From assembly GCF_022539505.1 (NCBI RefSeq), contig NW_025899905.1:1-64000 (forward strand): a stretch of 64,000 nt of DNA, written 5' to 3'. A model generated the notes under the pieces. That model had not been told where the DNA came from. It was given only the letters and a program-made list of their open reading frames with translations, and searched no databases. The position numbers were made by a program, and so were the translations under genes. Below, one piece after another: positions 23,024 through 35,329 of the stretch (the first letter of the stretch is position 1; each line of letters opens with the position of its first letter). This DNA comes from Lolium rigidum. Taxonomy: Eukaryota; Streptophyta; Magnoliopsida; Poales; Poaceae.

Positions 23024-23247
23024 TGTTAGTGTTTGCGACAGAGAGGTTCAGACGAACCTAGACAGAAGTTCAGATAGAGGTAGTCGGCAGTTCAAACCGT
23101 ATTGTTGTTGATCTGATCGTAACTATAAGATCAAGATCAACCCATGTTTTCCTCTGTTTCTTGTAACATTCCTTGTATCTAGCTTTGCCGTTGTTGGCCC
23201 CTATATATATTAACACGTAACCGATGGAAGTCCCCATCGTTCCAACA
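23024..23247 (+). repeat. 3' LTR of the Copia element (about 224 bp)
   Basis: It starts TGTTAGTG after the purine-rich GAGGAGGGG and ends, most plausibly, at CCAACA. A TATA-like CTATATATA lies near 23203. The right border is uncertain because no second LTR is in the window; a CA at about 23271 is an alternative end. Confidence 0.65.
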
Positions 23248-23999
23248 ATACCTCATACGATCATACCCTGCAGTGCGTGTAGTAGTATGTGCTAGCTGTT
23301 TTAGTTTGTGGTAAGCATTTGATTAATTTTTCTATATTTCGTCATACCTTTCTACAATATCCATTTTACATATTTTGTTGTTTATTTTAGTACTACGATC
23401 TAACTGTATCTTATACTGTTGTTAAAATGATTATCCCGCGGCGGTATACTTCAGAAACTTAGGATCGGATCACAACCGACCAACCGTGAGAATTATTTTA
23501 ATATTAGAGCGCCTGATCGATCGGGGATGTGTCCAACAATTGAAATTTTAATTATAATGAAAAAACCCCTTTTATTTAATTATTTTTCTTATTTTATAAT
23601 TATTATTTCTGCTTTATATTCTATAAGATCATATCGTTATTAATAAGGATGCCAAAATTTTGACGTGGCATACCCTTTGTCAAAATTCTAGGTCCGCCAC
23701 TGTGAGAACTAGAGAGAAGATAGAGGATAAAGTGTTGTGTACGTGTGGAGGAGAGTCGCTCATCAAATTGTGGTTGGTTGGAGGGACCAATGGGTCATTC
23801 AGCGAAAAAGCAGTTTCGCCCACAAAACGATAGGTGGCAGCCTGATTTGGCACTATGTGGTTTGGAATCTTTTTTTAAATTCAAAAAAAAAGTGTGCATG
23901 GGTTAGATAATTATCAGCCGGTTCTGGCTAATGAAGTTTGACCAGCTGGACATGTGTCATGCATGCACCACGTGCTCACGTATTCATGTGATCACCCAG
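23248..23999. other. Intergenic sequence between Copia and Gypsy-2
   Basis: AT-rich, no gene recognised. A phrase resembling a hAT end (GGTCCGCCACTG near 23691-23702) is present without a partner end in the window. Confidence 0.4.
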
Positions 24000-24539
24000 T
24001 GATGTGGGATTACCCTTCGGGAAACCCATGTTACGTTACCTCTTATGGCCCAACCAGGGACCCATGAAGATCATCCACCGACCAAGGTGGGCCGCTTGTC
24101 GGTTCCGAAAAAGGAACTTGATGAACAAGATAGGAAGACGAAGAACAAGGAAAGTCTAGACGTAGAACTCTTTGTAACCTAGTCGTACCCGGACAGAACT
24201 CTCGAGACCTGGCTCACAATATAAGAGCCAGGAGAGGGTCCACCGAGGGACACATAATCAACATAGCCAGAATCACCGCAAGTCTAGAGCTAGGTCATAA
24301 GTAATCTTAGCCTCTCGACGAGATCTTAGTCTTAATCTTCGGCTACCCCATTGTAACCCGATAATTTCGATAATCAAGATCAAATAAGCAGGAAGTAAGG
24401 ATTTTACCTCATCGAGGGTCGTGAACCTGGGTAAATCTCTCTCCCCGTTTGTTTGGTATCCGATGTCTCGTGTCAGCCTGCAGGATTCCGTCAACCCTAA
24501 GCCCCAAACGGTGGGTATTGCCGAGGAGTACCCTCGACA
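24000..24539 (+). repeat. 5' LTR of Gypsy-2 (540 bp)
   Basis: Starts TGATGTGGGATTACCC and ends ACCCTCGACA. A TATA-like CACAATATAAGAG lies near 24215. Confidence 0.88.
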
Positions 24540-24541
24540 AT

Positions 24542-24559
24542 TGGCGCCGTCTGTGGGAA
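24542..24559 (+). other. Primer binding site of Gypsy-2
   Basis: TGGCGCCGTCTGTGGGAA starts two bases after the LTR end, the usual position for minus-strand priming by a host tRNA 3' end. Confidence 0.8.
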
Positions 24560-25910
24560 ACCTGTCGGTACAAGGCATATCATCGGAAGCTCCGGTCACT
24601 TCAGCAGCGTTTGTGCTGGCTTCACCAACACCTTCAAGTCAAAGAAACTCAGTTTGTTGTGGTTCCTTCGAGTTCACGCCACACGCTGAGGCCTCGCACC
24701 CGATTTCTTCAGAGTCGCGCGTTGGTATGGATACAACCTTCGGCGGTGTCCACTTCATCATGGATTCCAGGGGATTTCTTCGACTTCCAAGTTCAACCAC
24801 ATCAGGCCTAAAGACTTCGGATCCAGAAACCATTGTCTCACCAACAACTTCGGTAGGCTTGCCTGGGAATAGCAACGAGAGCAGTCGAAGGATTTTCGGT
24901 AGCAGAGAGGAGCAGCGGAAGAGGCGAAGGGATCTACGCCACGAGGAAGAAGAACGAGCCGCAAGGCGCCTTCGTCAGTGCGAAAAAAGGATGCTATAGC
25001 ACGCAATCAAGCAAGAACCGTAGCCGTTCGCCTCATCTATCAGCCGCGGAACAGCTTGACGCGCCATGTTATTTACACTCTTATGTCGACCCAAAGGATA
25101 ACATCGAGAAGGCCACTCATTTACTCAAAGAGTGTCCGCAGTTCCTTGACATTAAGAAGTTATGTGACGAGCCAAGGTCTGATTCAAAAGAAAAAACTCG
25201 TTTGACAGGAGAAAGGGCAGTAGCTTACAGCTACTCCCAGCGACAGCAGTATGTACCAGACGAAGATATCTACATACCAACCGAAGTTTATCCTGCGTCT
25301 CGAGGTCAAGTGAACATGATTCATAAGACCAGATTTTCGAAGAGAGAGGCCAAGAAGTTTTCACAAGAAATAAAATTCACAGAAGTAGCTATGGTAGCGG
25401 TACCCGATTATATCGATTGGTCCGATCAGAGCATCATGTTTAGCAGAGCAGACCACCCGATATAGCCGTTCCTAGGCCCGGTCATGCTGCCCTAGTTCTT
25501 GAAGTACAAATTGGAGGATACAACATGAGCAAAGTGTTCATGGATGGAGGAAGTGGTCTAAACCTTTATTTGCAAGCACAATGAAGGCAATGGGATTATC
25601 GGTTGATATGCTAAAAAAAATCTGATACTGGCTTCCACGGCATCATCCCAACCCGACCCGCTTATCCCCTTGGTAAAATTTCATTGGATGTCGTCTTCGG
25701 CACACCTAGCAATTTCAGAAGGGAGAAACTCGAATTCGAGGTAGCCGATTGGGAATCACAGTACTACGCCATCCTCGGTAGGCCAACGTTCGCCAAATTC
25801 ATGGTGGTTCCACATTACATGTATTTGAAGCTAAAGATGCCAGGCAATAATGGGACAGCAATAATGGTTCACGGGAGTTTTTCTCGTTATGATAACTGCG
25901 ATAGAGATTT
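24560..25910 (+). pseudogene. gag: Gypsy-2 gag and protease remnant
   Basis: A leader reading starts after the PBS and ends with a basic Arg/Glu-rich stretch (REEQRKRRRDLRHEEEERAARRLRQ) at about 24999. Other frames then carry gag-like sequence (HLLKECPQFLD, YIPTEVYPASRGQVNMI, FSKREAKKFSQE). The protease is seen in FMDGGSGLNL near 25540 and in YAILGRPTFAKFM near 25765. Several frameshifts and stops (near 25000, 25464 and 25580) break it. The order gag, protease, then RT is the Gypsy arrangement. Confidence 0.65.
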
Positions 25911-26189
25911 CTAGAAGATCGCCTCCAAGTTCCGAGTCAGGGAAGAACTCAATGCAATCGATGCAATTACCGATCACACACAACCACCTGCCGATAATCG
26001 AAACACCAAACCCAACGAGTTCGACGTTTCCAAGGAAGCAAAGAAGCATCAAGTGCATCCCTCTGATCCGAAGAAGACGGTCAATACATCGGCAGACCTT
26101 ACTACCGCATAGGAAAGCGCGCTCATCGAGTTCCTCCGTGAGCGGCTGAGCGCTGGGAAATATTTGCATGGGAACCATCCGACATGCTA

Positions 26190-27365
26190 GGTATTCCCAG
26201 GGAACTCGCTGAGCACGCCCTCAATGTTGACCCCAAAGCCAAACCGGTGTAGCAGACATTGCGTCGTTTCTCAGAACCAAAAAGAAAAGCTATTAGCGAA
26301 GAAATTAATCGGCTCCGAAAAGCCGGTTATATTCGAGAGCTCAAAGAAGCTGAATGGATAGCTAATCCAGTCATGGTGCCAAAGAAGGATACAACATCTC
26401 TTCGCATGTGTATCGACTACACAAGTCTCAATAAACATTGCCCGAAGGACCATTTCCCATTGCCTCGCATCGATCAAATAGTCGACTCCACAGCAGGCTG
26501 TGATCGCCTCTTCTTTCTCGATGTCTATTCAGGATACAATCAGATCAAGCTCAAGAAAGAAGATCGGGAGTTAACTGCATTCATAACTCCACATGGTGTT
26601 TACTGCTTCAACGTCATGACCTTCGGATTAAAAAATGCAGACGCAATTTATCAGCGGTGCATGCAAACTTGCCTCGCAGAGCAGATTGGCCGCAATATCG
26701 AGGTTTACATTGATGACATCGTTGTCAAAACAAGAAATGCGGCCACACTCTTTGGCGATTTAAGGGAAACTTTTGATAATCTTGACAGATACAAAATCAA
26801 GCTGAACCCGAAGAAGTGCTTCTTCGGGGTACCAGGAGGCCAAGTACTCGGGTACTTTATTTCAGCAAGAGGGATAGAAGCTAATCCCTTAAAGATAAAA
26901 GATGTCCTTGATATGGAGCCACCCAGAATTCTACAACATGTGCATCACTTGACAGGACGATTGGCAGCTCTTAGTAGGTTCATTGCAAAACTAGGAGAAA
27001 AAGCCTTGCCGTTCTACCAACTGATGAAAAAATATGAATAGTTCGAGTGGACGGCAGAGGCGTAAGATGCCTTCGACAAACTTAAGAAGGTTCTGTCAAC
27101 CTCTCCAGTTCTCGTAACTCCAAGGGATAAGGAGCCAATGCTACTCTATATAGCCGCAACTGTTCAAGTCGTCGCTTCTGTCCTCATCGCGAACGCGCAG
27201 AAGAAGGAAAAATACATGGCGTACAACGCCCCGTCTATTATCTCAGCGAGGTACTCACACCTGCAAAACAACGATATCCTCACCATCAGAAGTTGGCATA
27301 TGCAGTATGGGACATCATGGAAACTACGACATTACTTTGCAGAACATCCGATTATTATCGTCTAA
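26190..27365 (+). pseudogene. pol: Gypsy-2 reverse transcriptase
   Basis: The longest open part runs from 26259 to 27041. Recognisable blocks are INRLRKAGYIREL, NPVMVPKK, MCIDYTSLNKHCPKD, catalytic FLDVYSGYNQI, FGLKNADAIYQRCM and the YIDDIVVK active site near 26709. The thumb and connection follow (VLGYFISARGIEANP). In-frame stops at about 26250, 27039 and 27063 and later frame changes show it is dead. Several of the stops fit C-to-T or G-to-A changes, as expected in methylated plant DNA, but the ancestral codons are inferred. Confidence 0.88.
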
Positions 27366-27479
27366 GAAGCTTCATTAAAAAACATAGTTACCAATCCAGA
27401 GGAGATAGGTAGAGTATCTCAATAGGCTATCGAGCTAGAACCGCACGATATTTATTATGTTAACCGAATAGCAATCAAG

Positions 27480-28120
27480 TCCCAGATCCTTCCCGATTTC
27501 TTGGTTGATTGGATCCAGTCGCAAATCCCGGCAGCACCCGACATGCCAGGATCATGGACGATGTATTTCGATGGATCTAAGCGAAGCTTAGGTGCAGGAG
27601 CTGGAGTAATGCTAATCTCGCCATAGGGAGATAAAATGAGATATGTTCTAAGAATGAATTTCTCATTACCAACAAATAATGAAGCAGAATATGAAGCACT
27701 ACTACACGGTATGCATATGGCCAAAGCATGTGGAGCTACTCGTTTAGATATCTATGGAGATTCAAATCTCGTAGTACAGCAGTCAATGAATCTGTGTGAT
27801 GCTATCACCGACAACATGATTGCTTATCGCTAGATATACCAATCAATGGAAGCTAAATTCGAAGGATGCGAGTTAATACATATCGGCAGAGCCAGCAACA
27901 AGGAAGCAGATGCTTTGGCTAATATTTGTTCTACATGCTCTTCTATCCCAGATGGAGTCTTCTATGAAGTAATTACTCAAAGGTCTATTAAAGTAAAAAA
28001 ACTTCGGCACCTCCAGAAACATCGGTTACTGACCCGGGGCTACGCTCCAAGAAGCTGCCAAAGATGTTACCCATTGATCTAACCAGCAAGTCCTTCTTGA
28101 GCCTTTATGGACTGAACTTT
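27480..28120 (+). pseudogene. pol: Gypsy-2 RNase H
   Basis: The first catalytic Asp lies in MYFDGSKRSLGAGAGVM near 27570. Then come the Glu motif NNEAEYEALLHGM, the Asp in DIYGDSNLVVQQ and the final SNKEADALAN. Premature stops at about 27625 and 27832 interrupt the reading. It corresponds domain by domain to the RNase H of Gypsy-1. Confidence 0.85.
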
Positions 28121-28179
28121 TCTTGGCATACTTGAAGGAGCAGAGGTTGCCAGATGATCCAATAGAAGCAAGACGCATC

Positions 28180-29328
28180 GTGCGATGATCTAAAGCATTC
28201 ATCGTAGTAGATGGTGACCTTTATAAACGAAGTATCTCTGGCATATTTCAACGGTGCATCGCCATCAACGATGGAAATGCTATGTTGCGAGAAATACACG
28301 AGGGAACATGTGGTCATCATGCAAGCAGCAGAGCACTTGTGGCTAAAGCTTTAAGAGCTGGATTCTATTGGCCAACAGCGGCAACCGATGCAAGAGACCT
28401 TGTTCAGAAGTGCGACCCTTGCCAACATTTTGCACCAAAGTCACATGCACCTGCCACAGATTTAATGACAATACCTTTGTCCTGGCCCTTTGTGCAGTGG
28501 TGCTTAGATCAAGTTGGTCCACTACCGAAGTCATCACCGGGAGGTCATACCTATCTATTGGTAGTTGTCGATAAATTCACCAAATGGATTGAGGCTATAC
28601 CAGTAACCAATCAGACAACCAAAACTGTTGTCAAATTCTTTAAAGGAATAACTTGTCGTTTTGTTGTGCCTCATAGCATCATTACAGACAACGGAACCAA
28701 CTTTGACTCTGAAGAATTCCATCACTTCTGCAACAGCAATGGTATAAAGCTCAAATTTGCTTCGGTTGCACATCCTCAGACCAACGGGCAGGTGGAAAGG
28801 ATCAATGGCCGAATATGCGATGGCATTAAAAAGCGCCTTACGGGTGCAGCTGGAGCTTGTGTCGAAGAATTACCATCAGTACTCTGGAGTTTGCGGACTA
28901 CACCAAATAGGTCTACGCAATATACTCCGTTCTTCCTCGTCTACAGAGCCGAAGCTGTTTTACATGCCGACGTTCGCTTTGAAGCACCTCGGGTAGTCTC
29001 ATACAAAGAAACGACTTATATCGAAGCACTGCAAGATGCTATAGATCTTGATGAGGCTCGAGACGTCGCCTTAGCACGAACATCAGTATATTAGCAGGCG
29101 ATACGGAATTATCACAGCCGAAGAGTTCGCACTCGAAGCTTCAGCGTTGGTGATCTATTATTACGATTGAAGCAAGACAGGACCCTGAAACATGAATCTT
29201 CATGGGAAGGAACATTTATCGTCACTGAAGTCATACCAGGAGGAGCTTATCGACTCAAGAATCCTACTTCGGGAAAATACGTTGACAATCCATGGAACGT
29301 TGCACACTTTCGACGATTTTATGCATAG
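28180..29328 (+). pseudogene. pol: Gypsy-2 integrase
   Basis: An open stretch from 28282 to 29094 has the zinc region (CGHHASSRALVAK, CDPCQHF) and the DDE core: Asp in CLDQVGPLP, Asp in ITDNGTNFDSEEF and Glu in NGQVERINGR. An in-frame TAG at about 29092 separates a C-terminal part (VGDLLLRLK, GTFIVTEVIPGGAYRL, NPWNVAHFRRFYA) that ends at about 29328. It aligns with the integrase of Gypsy-1 throughout, so the two elements are related. Confidence 0.88.
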
Positions 29329-30092
29329 AATTCGACATTTTTCTTTCTTGCATTATGGCTTCTTAGCCAGTTACGAATTATGAATAAAACTTCTGATCAG
29401 CTTATGTGATTATCTATCGAGCAAATGTTCTAGAACTTCTTTTCGATTACGACTCCCATCGGGAGCACCAGTTAACAATGCATCGTTAGGCCACTCGGCA
29501 ATACTCGGGGGCTGCAAGAATTACTACAATATTATCGTTAACAAATACTCCCATCGGGAGCTATTGTTATCGACATAACGAGATCTTACCCGGCATTACC
29601 CGGGGGCTGCAATGAATTATTACAATGTTGATATTAACTAATACTCCCACCAGGAGCTATGGTTATCGACGTTTCATGGCTTTTCCGGCAATACTCGGAA
29701 AACATAAGTATCCAACAAAGAAAAAAAAATATAAGATTCCATCCAAACCTCAAATAAATTTGTGAGTGCTGCAGTTGATGGAAACAATACCGGTGCACCG
29801 TGTTACGAAGCCAAACAAAATGCGGATAATTCCCTCGGTCACCCGAAGGGTATCGCTCTTACAAAACATACAATCGACTTTACAATTACTACGAGATCGT
29901 CGAGTGAGCAAACTGACCTGGTCACTCAGTTGCCTTCGACAAAATATTTCGGATGGACTTACGGTTCAACGATTCGTATTGATGTTTACAAAGAGCATCT
30001 AAAATATACAATATTACTCCTTGCAACGCAAGATCATCCTAAAATTGCACTACGTGCAAGAATACTAAAGAGAATTTTTTTCACAGTAAGGT
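29329..30092. other. Gypsy-2 spacer after integrase with repeated dyad modules
   Basis: Non-coding. ACTCCCATCGGGAGC occurs at 29452-29466 and 29547-29561, with a diverged copy at 29643-29657. Each is spaced by CTCGGGGGCTGCAA-like phrases near 29504 and 29600. Confidence 0.7.
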
Positions 30093-30138
30093 CTATTTAT
30101 CTTCTTGATTCTTCAAATCCCTTCTGGTACCTGCCTCC
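30093..30138 (-). pseudogene. Distal end of aORF-2 of Gypsy-2, separated by element B
   Basis: Across the element B insertion (TSD CCTCC) the antisense reading of 39969-40711 continues in frame here for about 14 codons and stops at a TAG (30093-30095). The ending is basic and hydrophilic. It shows that B landed within the last codons of this antisense gene. Confidence 0.65.
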
Positions 30139-31541
30139 TGATGACCCACAAGTATAGGGGATCGCAGCAGTCTTCGCGGGTAGTAAAACCCAATTTATTG
30201 ATTCGACACAAGGGGAGACAAAGAATACTTGAAAGCCTTAACAGCGGAGTTGTCAATTCAGCTGCACACTGGAAATAGACTTGCTCGCAAGAGTTTATCA
30301 GCAATAACAGTTTTATAGCGAGTAGCGATAGTGAAATAATAGCAGCAGAGTAACAAAGACAGCAGTAGTGATTATAGTAAACAGCAGGATTAAAATACTG
30401 TAGGCACGGGGACGGATGAACGGGCGTTGCATGGATGAGATAAACTCATGTAACAATCAAACAGGGGCATTTGCAGATAATAATAAAACGGTATCCAAGT
30501 ACTAATCAATCAATAGGCATGTGTTCCAATTATAGTCGTACGTGCTCGCAATGAGAAACTTGCACAACATCTTTTGTCCTACTAGCCGGTGGCAGCCGGG
30601 CCTCTAGGGAAACTATCTGGATATTAAGGTACTCCTTTTAATAGAGTACCGGAGCAAAGCATTAACACTCCGTGAACACATGTGATCCTCACATCACTAC
30701 CATCCCCTCCGGTTGTCCCGATTTACGTCACTTCGGGGCCATTGGTTCCGGATAGCGACATATGTATACAACTTGCAGGTAAGACCATAAACAATGAATA
30801 TCATGATGAAACAATAACATGTTCAGATCTCGAGATCATGGCACTCGGGCCCTAGTGACAAGCATTAAGCACAACAAGTTGCAACAATATCATAAAAGTA
30901 ACATCTACGGATACTAGGCACTATGCCCTAACAATCTTATGACTATTACATGACCAATCTCATCCAATCCCTACCATCCCCTTCAGCCTACAGCGAGGGA
31001 ATTACTCACACATGGATGGGGGAAACATGGCTGGTTGATGAAGAGGCGTCGGTGGTGGTGGTGGCGATGATCTCCTCCAATTCCCCGTCCCGGCGGAGTG
31101 CCAGAACGGAGACTTCTGGCTCCCGAGACGGAGTTTCGCGATGTGGCGGCGTTCGGAGGGTTTCGGCGATTTCGACTTCTCCCCGTGCGTTTTCAGGTCG
31201 AAGGCAATAAGTAGTCCGAAGGAGGGCGTCGGGGGCCAGCCGAGGCCGCCACACACTAGGGCCACGCGGGCCCCTCCTGGGCCGCGCCGGCCTAGTGTGT
31301 GGGGCCCTCGTGCCCCCACCTAGCTTGCCCTTCTGGCTCCGTAAGTATTCTGGGAAAATAGGGCCTTCTGTCAAAATCCCGAGGTTTTTCCTGAAAGTTG
31401 GATTTATGCACAAAAACGAGACACTGCAACAGCTTCGCCGAAAACAGCGTTAGTCCGTGTTAGTTGCATCCAAAATACACAAATTAGAGGAAAAACAATA
31501 GCAAAAGTGTTCGGGAAAGTAGATACGTTTTGGACGTATCA
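30139..31541 (-). repeat. 3' LTR of element B (1,403 bp)
   Basis: Plus-strand borders TGATGACCCACAAG and TTGGACGTATCA. It is nearly identical by eye to the LTR at 38567-39968. A GC-rich imperfect palindrome around GGGCCGCGCCGGCC lies at about 31245-31320. Confidence 0.9.
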
Positions 31542-31557
31542 ACTCCCCCAAGCTTAG
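31542..31557 (-). other. Polypurine tract of element B
   Basis: Plus strand ACTCCCCCAAGCTTAG directly beside the LTR. A similar tract, CCTCCCCCCAAGCTTAGG, recurs at 33851-33868 just downstream of the envelope-position ORF. Confidence 0.75.
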
Positions 31558-34236
31558 CTTATTGCTTGTCCTCAAGCAATTCAGTTAACAACTGAGCGAT
31601 AAAAGAACTTTCACGAACACATTTGTTCATATGATGTAGATATTCTCATGCTATGGCTAACACTTAGGCAGTTCATAATAAGATACATGCAAATAAGATC
31701 ATCTAATAGCTATATCAATCATGGAAAGGTACCAACAATTAATAACAAGCATCATGAATCATGTATATAAGCGAGGATTGCAATGTTCATAAAAGAGTAT
31801 GATAGAGTGGTATCTCGCTTGCCCATATTTGATCAGCAAAACATAAATGCTCGAGCACCTCCGAAGTTCATAGAAAGACTAAAAATAGTGATTGTCGAAG
31901 ATAAAAGCATCAAAGTTATACCACAATCAATCATATTTTGAGACAAGCATATTACACTAAGAATGACAGTTGTGCTCTCAAGAAAGTGCTCAAAGAAAGG
32001 ATGGAGACACAACATAAAAGTAAAAGATTGGCCCTTCGCAGAGGGAGCAGGGATTAACATGCGCTAGAGCTTTTCATTTGTAAAGCAGGAGTAAAATTAT
32101 TTCGAGAGGTGTTTGTTGTTGTCAACGAATGGTAATGGGTACACCAACTACCTCGCCAACCGGACTTTCAAGAGCGGCTCCCATGAAGGACGTTATCTCT
32201 ACCGAGCAAGGTAGATCATCCCTCTTCTCTTTTGTTTACACACGTATTTTAGTTTCATTATGGGTGACACTCCCCCAACCTTTGCTTACACAAGCCATGG
32301 CTAACCGAATCCTCGGGTGCCTTCCATCAATCACATACCATGGAGGAGTGTCTACTTGCAAAATTAAGTTGCTTACTGATGAATCAGAGCAAAACATGTG
32401 AAGAGAATTATTAGTGAAAGTTGATTAATTGGGGCTGGGAACCCCATTGCCAGCTCTTTTTGCAAGATTATTGGATAAGCGGATGTGCCACTAGTCCATT
32501 TGAAAGCCCGTCAAGAGTAAATGACAAGGTTGAAAGTTAAACACCACATACTTCCTCATTAGCTATGAAACATTAACACAAATTGAGAAGCATTTTGAAG
32601 GTTTAAAGGTAGCGCATGAGAATTTACTTGGAATGGTTTGAAATGCCATGCATAGGTATTTATGGTGGACACTCTGGAATAACTTGGTTTTCATGTGTTT
32701 GGAAGCACGAGCAGCGTTCCCGCTCAGTACAAGTGAAGGCTAGCAAAAGACTAGGGAGCGACAAATCAAGAGAGCAGTGATTCGTCATAATCATGCTTGT
32801 GGCAAAATAAATTAACCGAGGCATAAAAGTGATACAAGAACTCGAAGCAATGTAAATCATCGAGGCTTAATTGACTTTTGTTCAGTCATATGCATGCGTG
32901 AGCATGTGCCAAGTTAATACAAACGAATTATTCAGAGGAGGATACCACAATATCATACCTATCTATGAATAAAACAATGCAAGCAAACATCCATGACATG
33001 CTACTCATATTAATAAATTGGAGCTAACATGAGAGATCATGAACTACTAGACTTTCTTAAATGACATATACCTCACATGAACCGACTAAGCATGCTCACA
33101 TGGATGAGTATATGTACAAAAATGAAAACAAATAGAGTTCATACCAGCCTCTCACCACAATCAGATTGTCGTAGATCGTCATTATTGCCTTTTCACTTGT
33201 GTAGCTTGGATAATATGAAATGAAAACCACGCTCCAGCCACCGAAGACCATTGAACTCATAATGAACTTTACAAACCAAATAAGAACAGCAAATATTTTT
33301 GGTGTTTTCGAATTTGAGAACAAGAACAAAAGGAAACAAGCAAACAAAGCAAAATCTTTTTGGGTTTTCTTATAGCAAACTAGCAATAGCAAATTAAGAG
33401 AAGCAAATGCAAGAAACCAAGATAAACAAATGATGAGGAGAAACAACAGAAATATTTTTGGTCTTTTTGTGTTTTAGTAAAGAAACAAAGCAAGAGCAAG
33501 AAAATGAAAACTAAAAGAAACACAGAAAAGCGAGATGGCAGAAATCTACCAAAACCTGACAGCAGTACAGAAATCGATTTTTACAAAAATCTTACGTTGC
33601 TCAGCTCGAAAAGTGTTAAACTAATGAAAGTTAGATAACAACCTGGGGAACATGCACAAAAATTGGCAGCTCAAAATAACGTTCTGGCTGTACGCACGAA
33701 TTTTTCTAGTAACAGTTCAGAATCTGTTTTCAGCAAAGCACTTCCCCAAATATCATCTCCCTCTCATTAGAAAACCACTCAAAGAGACTAAACAAGTATG
33801 TACAAGTATCCAGCAACCATAATATGCAAAGAATGAGTGATGCCGGTATACCTCCCCCCAAGCTTAGGCTTTTGGCCTAAGTGGAGATTAACCCCAACGA
33901 GGATCTGGGTTCCATGCCGGTGGATCGTACATGGAGTAGTCATAATAAGGCACCGATGCAGAAGAAAAGCGTGGAGGCTCCTCATGCCCAATTTGTTGAT
34001 GCGAAGAACTTGCTGCATCTGATGACGAGTCGAGGTGTTCCTCGACCTCATCCGTGTTATCTCTTGCACGATGGCCATCTCTCTCTATATATGCCTTCAG
34101 TTCACCTTCCGTGACTGACCAATCCTCCCTGGAATCAAGGTTAAACAGAGCAGGTAGTGCAATCCTACTAATTTTTCAGTTTTCTTAGTCATTGTCCAAG
34201 ATTTCTTGTAAAATGTTATTCTATAAGACAAGTTGC
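31558..34236. other. Non-coding 3' region of element B
   Basis: No supported gene. About 32101-32540 is shared with element A. The second polypurine-like tract is at 33851-33868. Short frames are scattered and AT-rich. Confidence 0.6.
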
Positions 34237-35010
34237 TCAAATTAGACGAATCGAAACAAATTCATGCTTAATCATGGAGACTATGTCAAGTTTCTCTATG
34301 GGGAGCTGAATATCAAGATGGTGAGGTTCTACATTATGCATAGCTAATAAGCGAGAGGCAATGAGACCTCCACAAATTCCTCCCTTCTCACGGTTAGTAG
34401 CAAGTCTGTTGGCTATCAAAGCACCCAAGTTATAAGTCCTATCACCTTGTAATGCAGCAGCTAGAAAGGCTAGATCCTGGATAGATAATTTACTTCCACT
34501 CTTCCTTGTTAGAACGCACTTGGTAATGAAATAAGCAAAGTAACGAATAGCGGGGAAATGAATGCTACTGATTTTACCACCATCCTCTGAGAAACTTCTT
34601 CCATGACAAATCATCTTGAAGAGGTCCAAAAACTCTTGCGGCGATCCCTTTATCTTCTCGCATGATCCCCATTGCGGCACTCTGATTGCTGCACAAAAAT
34701 TATTGAATGGCAAGTTGATAGTTTTATTATAAATTTTGTACTGAACCATGGGGTTAGATCGTGACCAATTGAATTTAAAATCCTGCACTACTGACATAGT
34801 CAGTTTTGCATATTGGCATGGTTCACCATCAACAAAATCATCCAACCCTGCACGAGAGATTAAACTTTGAACGTCCTGCAAGATCCCTGCACTTCTCATG
34901 AAATCCACACACGGATAGTAAGTGGGATATACTCCTTCTTCTCGGTGAACTCTCATGACCTGTTGCACCTCCAATTCTTGTTGGTTAAGTTGGTGCCTAC
35001 TCCCTTCCAT
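34237..35010 (-). CDS. Athila ORF-1-like protein at the envelope position of element B (257 aa)
   Basis: The start is MEGSRHQLNQ at 35010. The protein is intact. It has no clear signal peptide or membrane segment and contains conserved-looking blocks (REEGVYPTYYPCVDF, FNNFCAAIRVPQWGSC, AIRYFAYFITKCVL, QDLAFLAAALQGDRTYNLGALIANRL, GGICGGLIASRLL) typical of the plant ATHILA ORF-1 family (Pfam PF03078). It lies 3' of the protease where Athila elements carry their extra ORF. Upstream, a GTATGT donor (35234) and a TTTCAG acceptor (35014) could define a 221-bp leader intron, so expression from a spliced or internal transcript is likely. Role unknown; the term envelope reflects position only. Confidence 0.7.
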   Translation of the reverse strand: MEGSRHQLNQQELEVQQVMRVHREEGVYPTYYPCVDFMRSAGILQDVQSLISRAGLDDFVDGEPCQYAKLTMSVVQDFKFNWSRSNPMVQYKIYNKTINLPFNNFCAAIRVPQWGSCEKIKGSPQEFLDLFKMICHGRSFSEDGGKISSIHFPAIRYFAYFITKCVLTRKSGSKLSIQDLAFLAAALQGDRTYNLGALIANRLATNREKGGICGGLIASRLLAMHNVEPHHLDIQLPIEKLDIVSMIKHEFVSIRLI

Positions 35011-35013
35011 TTT

Positions 35014-35234
35014 CTGAAATTTTTCAACAAACAATATAAAACTTGATTTGGTGACATATAATTGAGGGAAACTACCATAGGAACTTGCTAGAGTACTAAT
35101 CATGCATCAAAACTAGTTTGTACCACTTAGAACAAGCATGCAAGCTCACTAAACATGTTACCTACAACAGCAAAATATGCAAGATATACTCCACCAAACA
35201 AAATTCTACTTGGATAGGCGGAGGAGTCACATAC
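35014..35234 (-). other. Putative leader intron upstream of the Athila ORF-1-like gene
   Basis: On the minus strand the sequence CCG/GTATGTGAC begins it and AATTTCAG/AAAATGG ends it, four bases before the start codon. Splicing is inferred from these consensus sites only. Confidence 0.45.
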
Positions 35235-35329
35235 CGGAGAGCAAATGTGCCAAATTTCAGACAGAAATCTGGGCTGAGCAAAGAGATCGAAAAATCCTGA
35301 ACTCTTGAGCAAAAACGCGAGTGAGAGAA

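Larger units (their letters stand above)
12248..23247 (+). mobile_element. Ty1/Copia retrotransposon, 5'-truncated by Gypsy-1, interrupted by element A and a hAT MITE
   Basis: The domain order on the plus strand is gag zinc knuckle, protease, integrase, RT, RNase H, then 3' LTR, which defines Copia. Gag (12248-12473) is separated from protease (19314 on) by element A, whose TSD GACAC marks the join. A 203-bp hAT MITE sits in the integrase-RT hinge. The 5' LTR and gag N-terminus are not in the window. Confidence 0.85.

Noticed and set aside
23691..23702. Right end of a second hAT MITE (GGTCCGCCACTG)
   Set aside because: No matching left end or 8-bp duplication could be found between 23,248 and 23,690.
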